A stretch of 64,000 nt of DNA from contig NOWV01000030.1 of NCBI GenBank assembly GCA_003344405.1, positions 310,001 through 374,000 of the forward strand, given 5' to 3'. A model generated the notes under the pieces. The model worked only from the letters and a program-made list of their open reading frames with translations, did not search any database and was not told the origin of the DNA. Every line of letters starts with the position of its first letter. Positions within the stretch are counted from its first letter, which is position 1. Position numbers and translations under genes: made by a program. The stretch comes from Trichoplax sp. H2. Its lineage: Eukaryota; Placozoa; Uniplacotomia; Trichoplacea. Shown here one piece after another: positions 1-14,000 of the stretch.

Positions 1-3000
1 CGGTTAAAAATAATGATCTGGCCATGATGGACAGTTGAGTTTCTTGCTCGTCCTACTGGGTAAAGGATGGACTCGTAACGATAATTGGCGTCACGATTGC
101 ATGGTGATTACTTTGAAAATTACAGTATGCCTTTGTCAGCGATAACTAAGTACTTCTTATTACTCAAGGTTGTAATTATCTGTCTGTCTGGAATTGGAGT
201 TCAATTAAAATCCATTTCTTTACAATTGAAAGACAAAGACCCAAAAGACATGCAGTAATTGAAGGCAAGACTATGGCTGAACTTCTTTCAATCATTGCAC
301 ACGGCCGGACAGGCCCCTGGAATAGTACGTCCAGTAATCAGTAGTATGGAATTGTATAGTACTGTACTGGCTTTGGAGATATCCTGGGATACTCTTGAAG
401 GAAGCATCTCTTGGCCATGCTGGGGCTCTTATGTTCTGCCATAATCACGAGTGTGAATCAAAATGTAATAAGATGTAAAGGATTTGGACAGCCGGGCCCG
501 ATTTTGGCCCGCTTGTCACAGTCAATGTAAGGATTCGGACATTCTATACAGTACTGTAGAATGCAATCTATAGAATGTACTGTACAGTACAAGAAGACTT
601 GAGGAATGCGTGCATGAAAGACGGGCACCACTATTTATAGTTTGCTTTACTATATTAATAAACTATGGACTCCATGAGACATATTGTAGATACCATTTCA
701 AATGAAGGACAGTACATACATAATACTACAACAGCGACGGTATAGTTTCAATCTACAATACTCGTGTATGTCAAAGGGGTGCGATTAGCACCATTTAGAA
801 TCGTTTGGCGCCATTTTGCAAGGAAATTTTGCCAATCATACCCCTACGATGTCGATTTAAACTGCATTGGCGATATCAAATCTGGATTCTTTTTTCGCTT
901 AACAATCAATTAATGATGCCTTAAAAACTGCACAACTTGGATTTCAATCAAAAATAACGCACGATTCAATTTTTTGCCCAATGTATGTAAAATGTCAACT
1001 TTTCAGCTGTTTGTAAGGTTAGAAACTCCCTTAAACAATCGCACATCCCCCTCCTCTGTACGTCAGTTTCCTACTGTACTATATACTAAATTACTTCTTC
1101 TTTCATCAAAGTCGCTTGCAATCTTATGCCAACTGGAAACGGATGACCGGACACCCATCTGAAAATGATGGACAATCATGCGACTACTAAATCTGTTGAG
1201 GGTGTTTTAGTAATCCATAGTACAGTATACTGTATAGATAATGTTTTTAGAATGAATTCATTTTTAGAACACAGAATTATAGATCTGTTATTAGGCGTAT
1301 CGTATTGCCAATAACGATAGTGATCATCCGATATGTACGTATAAATAATAAATAATATAGCACGTAATATTGTATATAATGAAGTATTGTATTGTGAATG
1401 AAATTAAATGTTGGTGTCTACAAACACTCAATTATTATATATTCAATATTATGTCATAAAATGATCAATTTTCCACAGTGTAGTCTGAGAATTTACAAGA
1501 TGTACGACTAGGTACAGAACTGATACAATAGTTCAATACGAGATTTATACAGACACCGCCAGCAAAGCGGCGGGTAAAAACCCTAGTAATACGTGTACAA
1601 TTGACAAGCACATAAACTTAAAATTAGAAAATTGAAACTAATTTCGCATGCCAAAAATGATCAATTGGTCATAACATTGAGCTTGGTGCAATAGCAAGTT
1701 GTGCTATACTCGTACACTATTTATCTGATAAGCGTGAGTTGATGATAATACAGTATTTGTCATGACCGATTGAAATATTTGCGCTATTATAAACTGATCA
1801 AACGACGCATATCAAGTAATTATTGCAAGGTAGCAATTTAGGAGGTATTATTATGCCATAGAGAATTATGAATGAACAACAATTTCTGTTCAGTGCCGTT
1901 TCTTTTTATTTCCTTATTGGCTTGACAATATTATTTTTTTTCTACCACACAGCCGTAGACTTAAGTAGGATACAATACGAATCTACTGCATACACGCTAG
2001 TATAAATCATTAACAGAACCTAATAAAGATTCAGAAGAGAATTCAGTTATTACATAGGAAATACTGTCAAGCCATCACGATTAAAATAGATCAAACAAAA
2101 ATAAATCTTTATAATATTTACATAATTATTATAATTACCATTAGGTAGGTACAAACATAGACAGATTATATTAATATATTCAATTATTTCAGGAAAAATT
2201 TATGCTGGCCTGATATTTTAGAATTCGTAATCGTTGCCTAGGTTTACGTATTACGGTATTAATATTATTAAATTTGCGCAGAACTGTATTGAAGTTTGAT
2301 TTTTACAATGTAGGTACCTAGTGCATCTTTATTTTTTTAAATCATAGACGATGCAGGATTTCAAACAAAAATAATATCTTTATAACGTATTTACAGTTAA
2401 TTATTAGTTATTACAGAGCTGGATTAATGCCAAAGTACGCCCATTGAGTAAGTTGATGTCTCCTTATGTATGTAATTCTACCTTTTCAATGTTGCATTTT
2501 TATTACGTGAGTATAGAAAAAAATCTTTTTCTACTCCTGATGCAACTTTGGTAGGTATATAGTTTAAAGTATAATCATTGTATGCATTTCCTGATAATAG
2601 AAATATTGTGTAACTAAATATCAATCTACTGTATAAGATGATGTACGTACGTACGCCTATCCAAGGTTAGGTTTGAAGCCCTTACTGTACGTGCTTAAGC
2701 AGTGCTTTTTTTTAAACTTATGTGACAACCACAAATGAAGTGAAATTAATCTAACAAAAAAGGTACGATACAGCCACGATTGAATAAAAGAAGCAAATGC
2801 TTTCTGTCGCTAATTCTAATATAGTTTCACGACACCTACATATTCATGAATCATGATACTGTACCTAATCATGACAGCCCTACTACTGTAGGCGTCTATA
2901 ACATCAATGCAAGATTCATCGTCGATATTTTAGAAGTTGCACCTCCTGTATTATTTCTGACAATGAAAAGTTAAATTGAGCTACAGTATTACGGATTTTG

Positions 3001-3776
3001 CATCTTTTTCAATATTGGTATTATAAAGTAGCATGTTGGATCACTACAGATAACACGAATGAGCAAACTGTTCCACACGGAAATATCATTGTCTTTGACA
3101 CCATCCGCAATAGTACATTGCAAGATGCAACCCCACCCTTGATGATTAATAAAATATTTTATACAGTGTTTGTCCTTTGGATGATTCCAAGCGGTACTAA
3201 GTATTTGCCTACACCTAAAACGTCACAAAAATGTTTGATGACATTTTTTGGTTCCTAAGTAATATACCGAACTGTTGCTCTTTTCAACCATCACTAACAG
3301 CACACTTTTAAGTTTATCCTTTATCGTCTTCATTGACACAAAGTATTCATAAAATTGATTTGAATCCGTTCACTAATTATACATACATGCCAAGACTACT
3401 ACAATAACTGAAGCTGTAGTACTGTACATGAATTAAATGATAACTAAAATAGTCTCATACGTCAACGTAACAACTATTACTTATAGTAAAAGAAAAAATG
3501 AAATTACAGTAAAAGTCATAAAAAGCTGTAGTTATTAAAAGGCACGTTAAGACTATCGATATGCTGATATCAATAGCAATAGTTAAGACTTTGAATACAA
3601 TTGCGGTAATGGACGAATTATAATGACGCATCAATGGGTACATCACTATTAGTATATGGTATACGCACATATACCTTAAAATGAAGGTAATAAAATGCGT
3701 ATACGTAATCAAAGTAATGGACATTACATATATTTATATATATATATATTACTATATACAATACAAGATCTTGAGT
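1..3776. other. Gene-poor AT-rich DNA downstream of the p53-family gene
   Basis: I see no convincing exon here. The open frames are short, lack a conserved pattern and have no splice partners. The stretch holds scattered ACAGT/ACTGT pentamers (for example near 545-590), a short GTAC run near 2640-2655, and a small GC hairpin near 1557-1574 (CCGCC/GGCGG arms). It lies beyond the 3' end of the minus-strand p53-family gene. Confidence 0.6.
3727..3752. repeat. TA dinucleotide microsatellite
   Basis: A run of alternating T and A just beyond the stop codon of the p53-family gene, so it would lie in or near that gene's 3' untranslated region. Simple sequence; no function inferred. Confidence 0.7.
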
Positions 3777-6700
3777 TTACAACGTTATGGTTTGTCGTAA
3801 GGTAAACCTTGTAATATCTAATTCTTGCGAAGCCGTACTATTCATGGACATTTGCGACGCACGGAAACTGTTACCAATTTGGCTACAAGGGATATCCTCT
3901 TCGTTTCCACTAGAAAAGTTAGACTCCAGCAGATACGCGGAAATTTTTTTACAGTCCTCCATATTTTTAATGATCTTCTTCATATCCTAGGAAAAAGGAA
4001 TCGTATCAACATCATGTTACTAATTCAACAATTTGAATTTGGAAACTCAAAACTTTAACCGATTATATACATTCAAATCGTGATTTCTCAAAACTATCAT
4101 TGGCCAGTAAAATGCCGATAACTCGTACATATTTACCGAGTAGCTAACATTCGCAAGATGACCACAAACTTTGAAACCATGCTTGATGAACTCTTGTGTA
4201 TATTTTTCCATGTTAATATTACTTAGCCATCTTTTTAACACGTAATCCTAATTTTAGCATAATGCAGTACTGTTGTCATGACAAACAATAAATCACCGTA
4301 GACACTAACCTACTGATGGAAAGATTTAGGTCAGCTCCGTCAGAATTCTCTTTTGTCGTTACAGCCTAATATAAGATTATGAACGCAATTTGTATGATAC
4401 AATCAGTGTATTCCTTGCAAATAATGCGCGTTCTAAGAACATAAATTCTATTCCAAATAATAACTTATAAACTTAAAAACTACAACTACCGATTATACTG
4501 TATGTGCGCATATGAACAGATTGTACATGCAACAATACTAATTTATGTACAGTAGTATGAATCTTACATTTTGCAGCGTGTCTAAGTTGCGGCTCTGACG
4601 GCGGACAAGTTCTTCAGTGTTTGTTCGTTCAAGAGGTGCAGTTAAAGTGCCATGACTATAATAAGGAAGATTTAAAATCACTTTACTAGTTGTATAGCCG
4701 GATACTAACAAGGATGGGTAATATTTTTTTACCTTTTAATTTCATTGATTTGGGCATCAGATAGCCTGTCTAAAACTTCCAATGATTCGCTCATTTTAGC
4801 TAAGATCTCATAATTTTTCCTTCCACGGACCTGTAAGAAAAGCAATCGTAAAATGTCTCATCAAATGGGAAGTATATCACAGCTTTTACACCGTACGCAT
4901 AAGTACCGTGATTGTGAAGACGTCATCGTTGCTAGTACTCTCCACGCTGCGCTTCATGATACGTTTACTTTCATTGGAGATTACACCAGTTACCTCCCTT
5001 GAGACTAGATTTACCATTAACATGTTAGGTATAGTGATACCAAATCACAATCAGAGTAAAATACCGTATGATAGAAATGTTAATACGAGATAAGTACAGT
5101 ACCAGTTTTGGAAGTTTTTAGCTTCTTATTAGGGGGTTGCTTATGCTCTTTTTCCGACTTCATCGCAGCGCGTTCTTCATTACTTCTATCTCTGCCGGGG
5201 CAAGCACAAACTCGAACTTCAACCTTCTTGCGACCTAAAACGTTCGTTCTGTAGCATATAACACATATAGAATATTGCGGTAAGCTACACTGAAACAAGC
5301 TATTACTTCCGATAGTTTAGCAGAGGTCAATAATTTTTAATGAGAACTAAATGTCATACCCATTTTCTAGAGTAATTACTAATTCGATAGGACGTCGATT
5401 TATACTTCCAGAGCAAGATGAAAAGCACATGAACTGGTACAAGAGAGTACTGCGCAATTCTCCAACTAATATTGAATAAATCATACAAGAGATCAAGATT
5501 TCAATATCTAGCCACACCGACAGTCGATATTTTAAATAATTATAAAAACAAGTATTCACTTGAAATACAATAATAATCTGATATTCATAAAGGATTTGTC
5601 ACACCTATTACAATTACCGAACATGCAGGTAATAACAAATGAATTATAGATTTCATATATGTTTTAAGCTAGTTTACTCATTCGATTCAGTTCTTTTACC
5701 TGCTGGTGCAGTATACGGAACCCTTACAGAATGTCGTCCAGAAGTATCTTCGTAATATTCCGCTCTTTGACTTTCACAGCGAAGAATATGGTCAGAAGAT
5801 TCGTATTCTAATATAAAAAGATATTATTAACTTAAAATACTTTTATAGGTAGTTCAAAAGCAAGTCTTCGATCTTACTTCCTTGATCTCGCAAAGCATGA
5901 TTAGGACATCTTCTGACAGGCTCATAAACATCCTGGGGTTTTGTATACATTACATAGGCCCTTATGTAAGAATTAGCTGGCGGCTCACCTGGGATTATTA
6001 ATTGGTTACAATTACGTCGCGTCGCTAAACTACCGTATGCTATTTTAAATGTATAATCCATACGTTCTATGGTGATGTGGATAGGAAACAAACACTCCAT
6101 CTTGATGAATAACTTCTTCAACATGGTAGAATACTGCAAAGAAAAATTTCGATGTCTAAATTAATTATCACTACTAACCCTCCTCGATACCATAAGATCG
6201 TTAATTGTAGTTTTACAATTTACATATTCTAACCGTATTATTTGTGGCCTTTGTTGGATTATCGTTCTGTTTGGTTAAGAAAATGATTTACAGATCATTA
6301 TGTTTGTATAGCCTTATTAAAATTTGATACGATAGTTTAGAGGGTGCTTACTATACGTGCTTACGTTACCTGATCAATAGCGATGTCGAAGCCAAAATTG
6401 CCAATATATTCAGCACTGGGGTGTAAAATAATAATAATTTAGTATTAGCATACTCTAGCGTAATTGATATACTGTATTGTAGTTTGTCTCACTAACACTG
6501 ATCAGTTTTAACTGTGATTACAGTACAGTACTATTTCTTGCTTACTTTGAAGGCAGAGACGGATCTCTCTTTAGCGGTGGTGACGTTTCAGCACTGACAC
6601 CGTTAACGGCTTGGCCGTAATACGCTTCGCGAGCTTTATCAGCAGAACTGGAAACGTTCTATATTAAGATATAGGATAATAAAAATTACGCATCACATTA

Positions 6701-7307
6701 TTTATTGCTTGTACAATACTAACACGATCCAAAGTTATGCTACTCTTACGTCACTAAATGTTCTTGGGGACGGAATTTGATTAACGGCAAATTCGCGAGG
6801 AAGTTGCCCTACCTGCCCATCTGGATAACCAGCGCTAATGTATTGAGGCTCGTTTGGCCTCATTAAATAGCGATCTACATTAAGGGACAATTGAGCTCCT
6901 ACTTAAAATAGCAAAGCACACAAACAGTATCAATTTTTTCGGTTCTCAAATAGCTATCGAATGTAAATATGTACAATATACCATCAGGATTTTGCTCGGA
7001 GTACGAATAAATAGCTGTACCCCTAGATGTAACAAATTCAAAGAAATCTACGTTTAGTTGATATCATCGGTGCAGAAGATACATAGATTGGAAATCAGCT
7101 TAATCCTAACGATAATTATCTAATTGAAGCAACCTTTTTACTACATTTTAAACATTATGCATATTGTTGCAGTTTAACGATAATTTATACTAACTCGTCT
7201 TCGTTAGTGTTGAACTTTCCTTGAGTAATTTCATCGATCATCAATTGCCATGAAGACGACAGTTCTTGCGAGAACGATAACTGAGATAGAGTCGGTTCAT
7301 CAGACAT
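3777..7307 (-). CDS. TP63-like: p53/p63/p73 family transcription factor with SAM domain (14 exons, 560 aa)
   Basis: Sequence-specific nuclear transcription factor of the p53 family. Exons, 5' to 3': 7195-7307, 6982-7022, 6750-6898, 6546-6658, 6370-6415, 5878-6133, 5700-5807, 5360-5465, 5103-5248, 4907-5004, 4733-4830, 4568-4655, 4137-4247, 3777-3986. All junctions are GT-AG and keep frame. Seen: an acidic/hydrophobic activation segment (residues 1-40); a DNA-binding domain (about 139-345) with zinc ligands in RRCPNH and FMCFSSC, the minor-groove Arg in NRRPI, and the invariant EVRVCACPGRDR; a tetramerization helix starting VRGRKNYEILAKM (about 393-425); and a SAM domain (about 455-510). The SAM domain places it with p63/p73 rather than vertebrate p53; no long inhibitory tail follows it. 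The start is the only upstream in-frame ATG with a p53-like activation segment. The exon 1-2 junction is the least certain, since two donor sites lie close together. Confidence 0.93.
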
Positions 7308-8407
7308 TGTCTTTGATTTTCAAGATCAGATACCTAAATAGAAGTTATCATTAAAAATGTAATTTCACTCTTTGCAATTTATGACGTGGATTATTCACAA
7401 CTGTAAGTGCGTACAGCAGAATAAATTTTGTCGAATGCAACAGCTAATGAAAGTAAACGTCTGCTATACAGTAAGTTCTCTCATCAAGTCGAAAATTTAC
7501 AATTACGCGATAAGACTGTATAATGTGCATACAGTATGAAGCCTTCAGTGGCTGTGCTATGCGTGGCACCGTAGCGTACCTAATAATAGTGCTGTACACG
7601 CCTTAATCCTATTATACTGTGCTTTCAATGTTTTCCATGCAATTTTCTCGTTAGATGGTTACTGTATAATCATCTGATAAAATCAATAATGTCACAGAGA
7701 TAGGATTCTCGACAACTGCTGTAACCAAATAATAACTATCTCATCAAAAATTATCGCTCTTTAAGCTTTTATGTTTTGATCACATTCAAGGCCGCATCAT
7801 ACATAATTAATAATCTATTTGCAAACAATATGGAATTCCATCAATAAATACATTATTCTGTACGGTACACATCTATAGTTTAGTTGGCCTGTGAAGAATT
7901 GCCTATTCATTGGGGCGCAGTGCCAGTACAAATAAAATAATAATGATGCGTTCACATAAAGTGGACAACAAAACATTATACCGTCCGTTTCCTACACGAT
8001 GTACGATCAGCGTTACTGTACCGCGAAATTGTAGAACTTGAAAAATTTACCAGTCAGCGTCAAAGTTTATATATCGTCGTATCTTCAAGGATGACTGTCA
8101 AAATAAAGGGAGCCTCCGATATACAATATATAGTACGCAGAACTTCATGAATTTCTGCTTATTTATGGAAACGCCAAATGTTTTACTTATGTCCACATGA
8201 ACAGCACTGTCATCCCATTTAATCGAGATAATCTCATCGCAGTTAACAAACTTTGCTATTTCACTGGAGTTCACAGCTACCCAGTGCGCTCGAATCTATA
8301 ACGTAATTTAATCTCTCGTTTATGTTGAGCAGAATAGACATGGGCGCTCTAGCAAGTTGGAACTTTGCCCGCAAGTGTACAGTACTGCACGGATTGTGCT
8401 GGATATT

Positions 8408-8441
8408 ATTATTATTAATTAATGAATTAATTAATAATAAT
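8408..8441. repeat. Perfect AT palindrome
   Basis: Two perfectly complementary 16-base arms (attattattaattaat and its reverse complement) around a two-base centre. It could extrude as a cruciform. AT-only composition makes chance or slippage origin plausible. Confidence 0.75.
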
Positions 8442-10065
8442 TAATTATTCAGCATCATCAATTAAGTTCAAGGGCCCATGCCTGATGCCGTACAGTAGAA
8501 AACATCCTCCGTACACACCTGTGGAATGTACTGTACCGCACAGTACAAGTATGACTTCTGTGACAGTATAAAGTACTGTAGAGTTGCACTGTGCACTGCA
8601 TTTTTTGTAAATAATTCTTGGCGGCGAGTCATGACTGTCAAAACGTTCGTATGACGATTTTCAGCGATGCCGTAAGGCAACAGAAAAAAAGAGAGTTGTG
8701 AAACAGAGGGATTTTCAGCTAAGTTAACCTTTAAGCTGCTCTCTCTTCGGGTGTGATTAACACTAATAGAGCACTATGTGTAGTGATTACGGTACTGTCA
8801 ACTGTAATCCACACTTTTCTAATGATTTGATTGACTGTTATCTGCTTATTGCCAACTCAGACACTGATCGACAGTACGCCAAAGCTATTGCTATCATTCA
8901 ATCGTCAGTCCTGTGTCAATAACAGTGGTTGACTCACAGTGAGCAAGTACAGTAGAAAGTAAGTTTACACTAAAATATACTACGGACTGGAGAGCGAAAA
9001 GCATTTCATCCATTTTACTACCAACAAATTTACCCAACTCTCAATCACTCCATTCATGCTATCATTGATCCCAATCATGCATTAAGCCAACATTAAAAAC
9101 TTTCATGACCAAAGTCTAACTGACCCTAGTTTGTAGGCCGATGTTCAACTCTAATAATAGACTGTACGCGTAATAAGAGGACTACAAGAGTACTTTTTCT
9201 TGATCCGCATATTGTACTAAAATTGCTCGCTCATGACGACACTATTTAGGCGACTTGAATGATAAAAGTTGGAAAAGTCCCAATTTGACACCGATAGAGT
9301 CGATATATATATATAAACAAGTGGCGCAATTAAATTAACAACAACATTCCTTAGAAAGTTAGCAGTTAACAGAATAAAAGAGTTTACAAGAGACGGATAA
9401 AAATCTGATACGTATTTTAGGACTTGTTATTGACACACAGTTGTGTTGACGAACACAACTTGCTGAAGGGATAGACATTGAGCTGATATGAAAGAGGTCA
9501 TACCAAAACTATCAAGTTACATCTGTACTGCTCACAGGGTGGCACATACAGCATGTAAGAACTGGAATAGAACTTATTCAATCATTGTAGTTTGTAGGCA
9601 TGTCAAAGTTAATCAATTACATTACAATATAGAATCAAAGGAAAAAAAGAAAGAATAACACAAGCGTACAAGATCGGATATGCAAATGCAAGAAAAATTT
9701 TTTGGCCACGATCGTACCCTGTTGAGCTTGTATTAGCGCCAACGTCAATACAATATCACATTGCATAAGAAGTATCCACTATTGATAAACTAATGCGTAC
9801 CTACTGGAAATGGTTGGCGCTTTTACTGGGTGTGAGAAATAATCTCTAGGTTCCTTTCCAGATCTACCTAGGATTTTTAAAAATTTAAATGGAATAGTAG
9901 ACGTGACTTTAGCTCAACTGCACCGATGCAAAATAAACCTGGATGCAGCCAGCTCTCCAATACAAAACAACCAAGTCTGAAGTGTCCAACAAGTCTATGT
10001 GCAAGCCAGTAAATAGTTGGTGGTACAGTGTCTTCCTGTGCACGTGGGTGCTGGTGCCTGGCGCA

Positions 10066-10185
10066 CGGTACAGTGTACAGTACAGTACAGTACTTTGTGT
10101 AGCAGAGCACAGTACTGTACTGTACTGTACATTGTACTACCCACTACAGTACTGCGTACTGTAGTGGTTTATACTGTACAGTGCA
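10066..10185. repeat. ACAGT/ACTGT pentamer tract
   Basis: Dense repeats of the pentamer ACAGT and its complement, giving strings such as gtacagtacagtac and their inverted copies, hence many overlapping GTAC palindromes. Lies about 0.9 kb upstream of the WD40 gene. Similar tracts recur at 31185-31218, 54894-54951, 61445-61508 and 61684-61832. Confidence 0.8.
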
Positions 10186-10822
10186 CAGACCAGTCTGCCC
10201 GATCGCGCATGCGTTAATCGCAGCGTACTGGACTGAACTCATCGCCGTACCAACTGTCCAGTATACGCGTGCGTACTAGTTGTATAGTTACCGAGGCAAG
10301 AGATGACATCATACCGAACCATGACAGTCGTCACAGAAAAATGCTCCTCTAGAATGCTACAGGAAGCTCAGAATGAATGGATAATCGGATAGATAGAGCA
10401 GAGTAGAACAAATGCTATGATTGAACGAAGGAAGCTGCTTGTCTATCCTTCTACCGATTCTTTTATTAGGTCTCTACCAACACTGTAGCTATAACGCATA
10501 GTGGTCTTGCACTTGAGGGTTGTAAGGGGAAGATGAGATAGACCAACAGCTGCAATCTCCCTCTCAACCTTTGACTCTATACATACTGAAACAACGCTCT
10601 AGTTTCCTATGTACAATATAATAGCAAAGATAGAAATGAGCTGTTGGGGTGATCCAGGTGACGATGTAGTACTCTTAGGCTCGATCACATTTCGTGTAGT
10701 ACGACCGACTTCGAGAGTCTTATCCACATACAGTACAGTACAGTCCCACAGACCTGCAAGCGACACCCAACTGAAATGACTCCTCTGTACTGTACTCGAT
10801 TGACGGACAAAGGACTGTTATG

Positions 10823-10897
10823 GACTTCTACTTCTACTTATACTTATATCTTATACTTATATCTTATACTGATACTTATATTTTATACTTCTACTTA
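10823..10897. repeat. Short tandem repeat of TACTTC/TACTTATATCT type
   Basis: Degenerate tandem array with units ctact/tacttatatct about 200 bases upstream of the WD40 start. Pyrimidine-rich on the plus strand. No coding potential. Confidence 0.7.
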
Positions 10898-11094
10898 GAA
10901 CTCGCTGTCTATAGTAAGCGTATACTGTAACTGTACAGCAATTAAGGTAGCACTAGATAAGAAGACGAGCCATTTAGTACCGACTACCGAGGAGTGAATA
11001 TATCTATATTTGTTTAGGCAATTGCACCTTTTTGGACTTAGTGGTGTACGTTTCCACCTTCAATTTTGCCAATCAAGATATCAGCAGTCAAACT

Positions 11095-14000
11095 ATGGAT
11101 CAATATGACTCCAAGACCATGGCTATCATTCGTAAATTACGCAAAAAACTTCGACAAATAGAAAATTTAGAGCGACTACAACGGCAACTTACCGACGATG
11201 AATTAGCCAAGGTAAGCAATGTCTGGACACATCAATGAAAGCATTGCAGCAACGGTTGATACTCTACTGTGTTGGAATCCATTCGCCACACAGCAATAGT
11301 ATCTACAAATTGAAACTCTATCCGAGGTCTCGGTTATGTATTATAGTTCGAAGAAGGATGTCAACAAAGCAGTCAATGTGGATAACGGATCAATTCGATT
11401 AAACCAACTTTGACTATCGTCTACCAGACTTACTTTAGATAGCTTTGCTTTCATTGCTTGCTATCAGTCTCGTAGTAGAGTACAGTACTAGATGGCCAGT
11501 CTTAACCAACAAGCTAGTCCGATAAAATCAAGTCTTTTGCTAGAATACTGTAAACAAACAGTTGCTGTGTTAATAGACTAGACTCTGTTGGTTGGCAAAG
11601 GAATTACTTCAGTAAAGCTAATGTGCATTGTGACCGCAATGCTGATCCTTGAATGCATGTGTGCAATCCATAAAGTTTAGTATTACTCTCGCTGCAATGG
11701 AGTGTATCATCGCCTTCATTACAGATTATAGTACGTACCACCAGCTGCATTGGCTGTATTTTACTAGGGATAAACTAAATATTTTTTCAATTTATAGATC
11801 TATCTCAAAGAAGAATTAAGGAAGCAGTTGTCGCTGAAGCTAGCAGATGGACAACAACGACATGATCCCAGAAGTTTAGATAAGAAGCCTATAAAGAGTG
11901 CTGAACTGAGTGAAAAATTAACTGCTGATGCAACTAGTAAAAGTAAAGCTGAATCCAATGTTACAAGTAAAACTTCTAGTCAACGAAACATTGAAATTAC
12001 CAAAACAGATCTATCATCGCGCCCTAGTAAGCAAGCCGCTGTTGAAGAGAAATCTTCAGTACGTAAAAGAGCAAAAATTACCAATCCGTGGCTTGGGCGA
12101 CAATTTCAAGTACGATATCTAAAAGGTCATGCCGATGTTATTACTTGTATGGTTGTACATCAGGATATTCTTGTAACTGGAAGGTATGTCGAGTATCAGA
12201 TCATTGAATGTCTTTGTAGTGTTATCTCCTCGATAATAAAGTTATCATGTGATCCGTAAATTCGCTTGCAATATTTATATGATTATTGATAAGATTTAGG
12301 CTATATCCACATTTGATACTGAACAGCTGATATTGTCAATATTTTAAATGCCTTGGGCTTTATAGTATTATAATGCTTTCGTGGCACAAACATTTGCACT
12401 TATCTGGCCAAATAGCCATTGTTAAACAATTATAATATCCTATGATCTTTGTTGATATACCCTATTAGTGGGATATAGTTTATAAAATAATAATCTTAGA
12501 CGATATCTTGTTTCTCATATCGTATATGGATATAATATATACCCTATAAATTGCGATTACAGCCGAGATACAACATTAAAATTATGGGATGCTGCTGATG
12601 GCAATCTAACGATTAGCATGGGTGGCCATACTGGACCTGTGACTGCTCTCGTCATGTTACCTGCTGATGATCCTCGCTATATCTTAGACAGTGATCAGAG
12701 TGATACTCTCGGTCGGGGGCGTAAAATTATAAGTGGGTCAACAGATTGTTCATTAAGAATTTGGGCACTGGATACTGGTAATTATGCTATATCTTATCAC
12801 CAATGGACAACCTAATCTTAGAATTTATTAAACTAAGCTAGACTGCATACTAATGTTAGCTATGCTGTATCAATTCTAGGATTAATGTTAACCCGCATAT
12901 ACACGTATTCACCTGTACAGTGCATTGACTATCGAGATGGAATTATAGCTACTGGCTCTGGTTAGTATTAATGTGATATTAATAATTTAATGAGAGCGTA
13001 GAAACGATCAATATTTGTTCTTATTTATACGTAGATAATAATATAGCATTGCATATATATAGTAATACCGTATGATAGCAATATTATGATAATGGCATGT
13101 TTTGAAATAACTTATGATGATACTGTAATAGATCTTGACTAAATTGGTATTCATTAGTAGAGCGCAATCAACAAGCTATTTTTTAGCACAGTATTTTATA
13201 ATGGGGATATATAAAATCGTTGTCCCATTTTTATTGAACTCAAATTTATTGCCAATTTTTATTACTAATGCGTTATTTGGAATACTGTAGATGCCGGGAA
13301 AATTGAATTGTGGGATCTTGACAGAAAAGAGAGTATTTGCTCAGTTATTAGCTTCAATGAAGAGCTGTTAACCTCTGTATTGGTACGTAATTTCCTAGTC
13401 GTTAGAAGAAAGAATCTGATGGGAATACGCGTAAAAATTTATTAACATCTTGTATATTTTAGTTTTGTGAGGAAAATTATTTGGCTGCGTCATCAACTAC
13501 AGGTTTGGTAAAAGTATGGGATACCACAGACCAGACATTAACTATAACAGCCAGTTCTGACGAAGCTAACCTATGGACAAATGGCAAAATGATGGCGACC
13601 AAGTATAATTTCACTAGTAGGATAAATGCTATGGCTAACAAAGGGACCAAATTATATTGGGGAGACGAAAATCGCAACATTAAAGTTTTTGATTTTCAAA
13701 ATGGTTCGTGCACATATTCTACTGCTATCGTAGTAATACAACGACTTTTGGTTGTATTCAGTGTGCAATATTAACTTACTGTACTTTCATAAACGATCTA
13801 TACTCAATAAAGGGAAAATTTACAAGTTAACGAATAATATTGGGCAAATTTGCATGACGGATTGCCTGACTATCATAGACTCTCTATTGATAAGCTCGTC
13901 CTACGATCTTGACAGTGGTTTAAGTTGTCTAAATGGTAAAAACTAAAATTTATATTCAACCTACATTATCAGATTTCATTTTTCAAATGATTTCTACATG

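Larger units (their letters stand above)
7308..11094. other. Intergenic region between two divergent genes
   Basis: Separates the starts of the minus-strand p53-family gene and the plus-strand WD40 gene, so both promoters should lie here. I see no convincing exon. It contains an AT palindrome, a dense GTAC pentamer tract and a pyrimidine/TA tandem repeat, each listed separately. I could not assign a core promoter element. Confidence 0.55.

Noticed and set aside
2998-3258. 86-aa plus-strand open frame
   Set aside because: No conserved motif, poor composition, no flanking splice sites, and it lies in gene-poor DNA.
3787-3990. Plus-strand open frames over the last p53-family exon
   Set aside because: Antisense shadow of exon 3777-3986.
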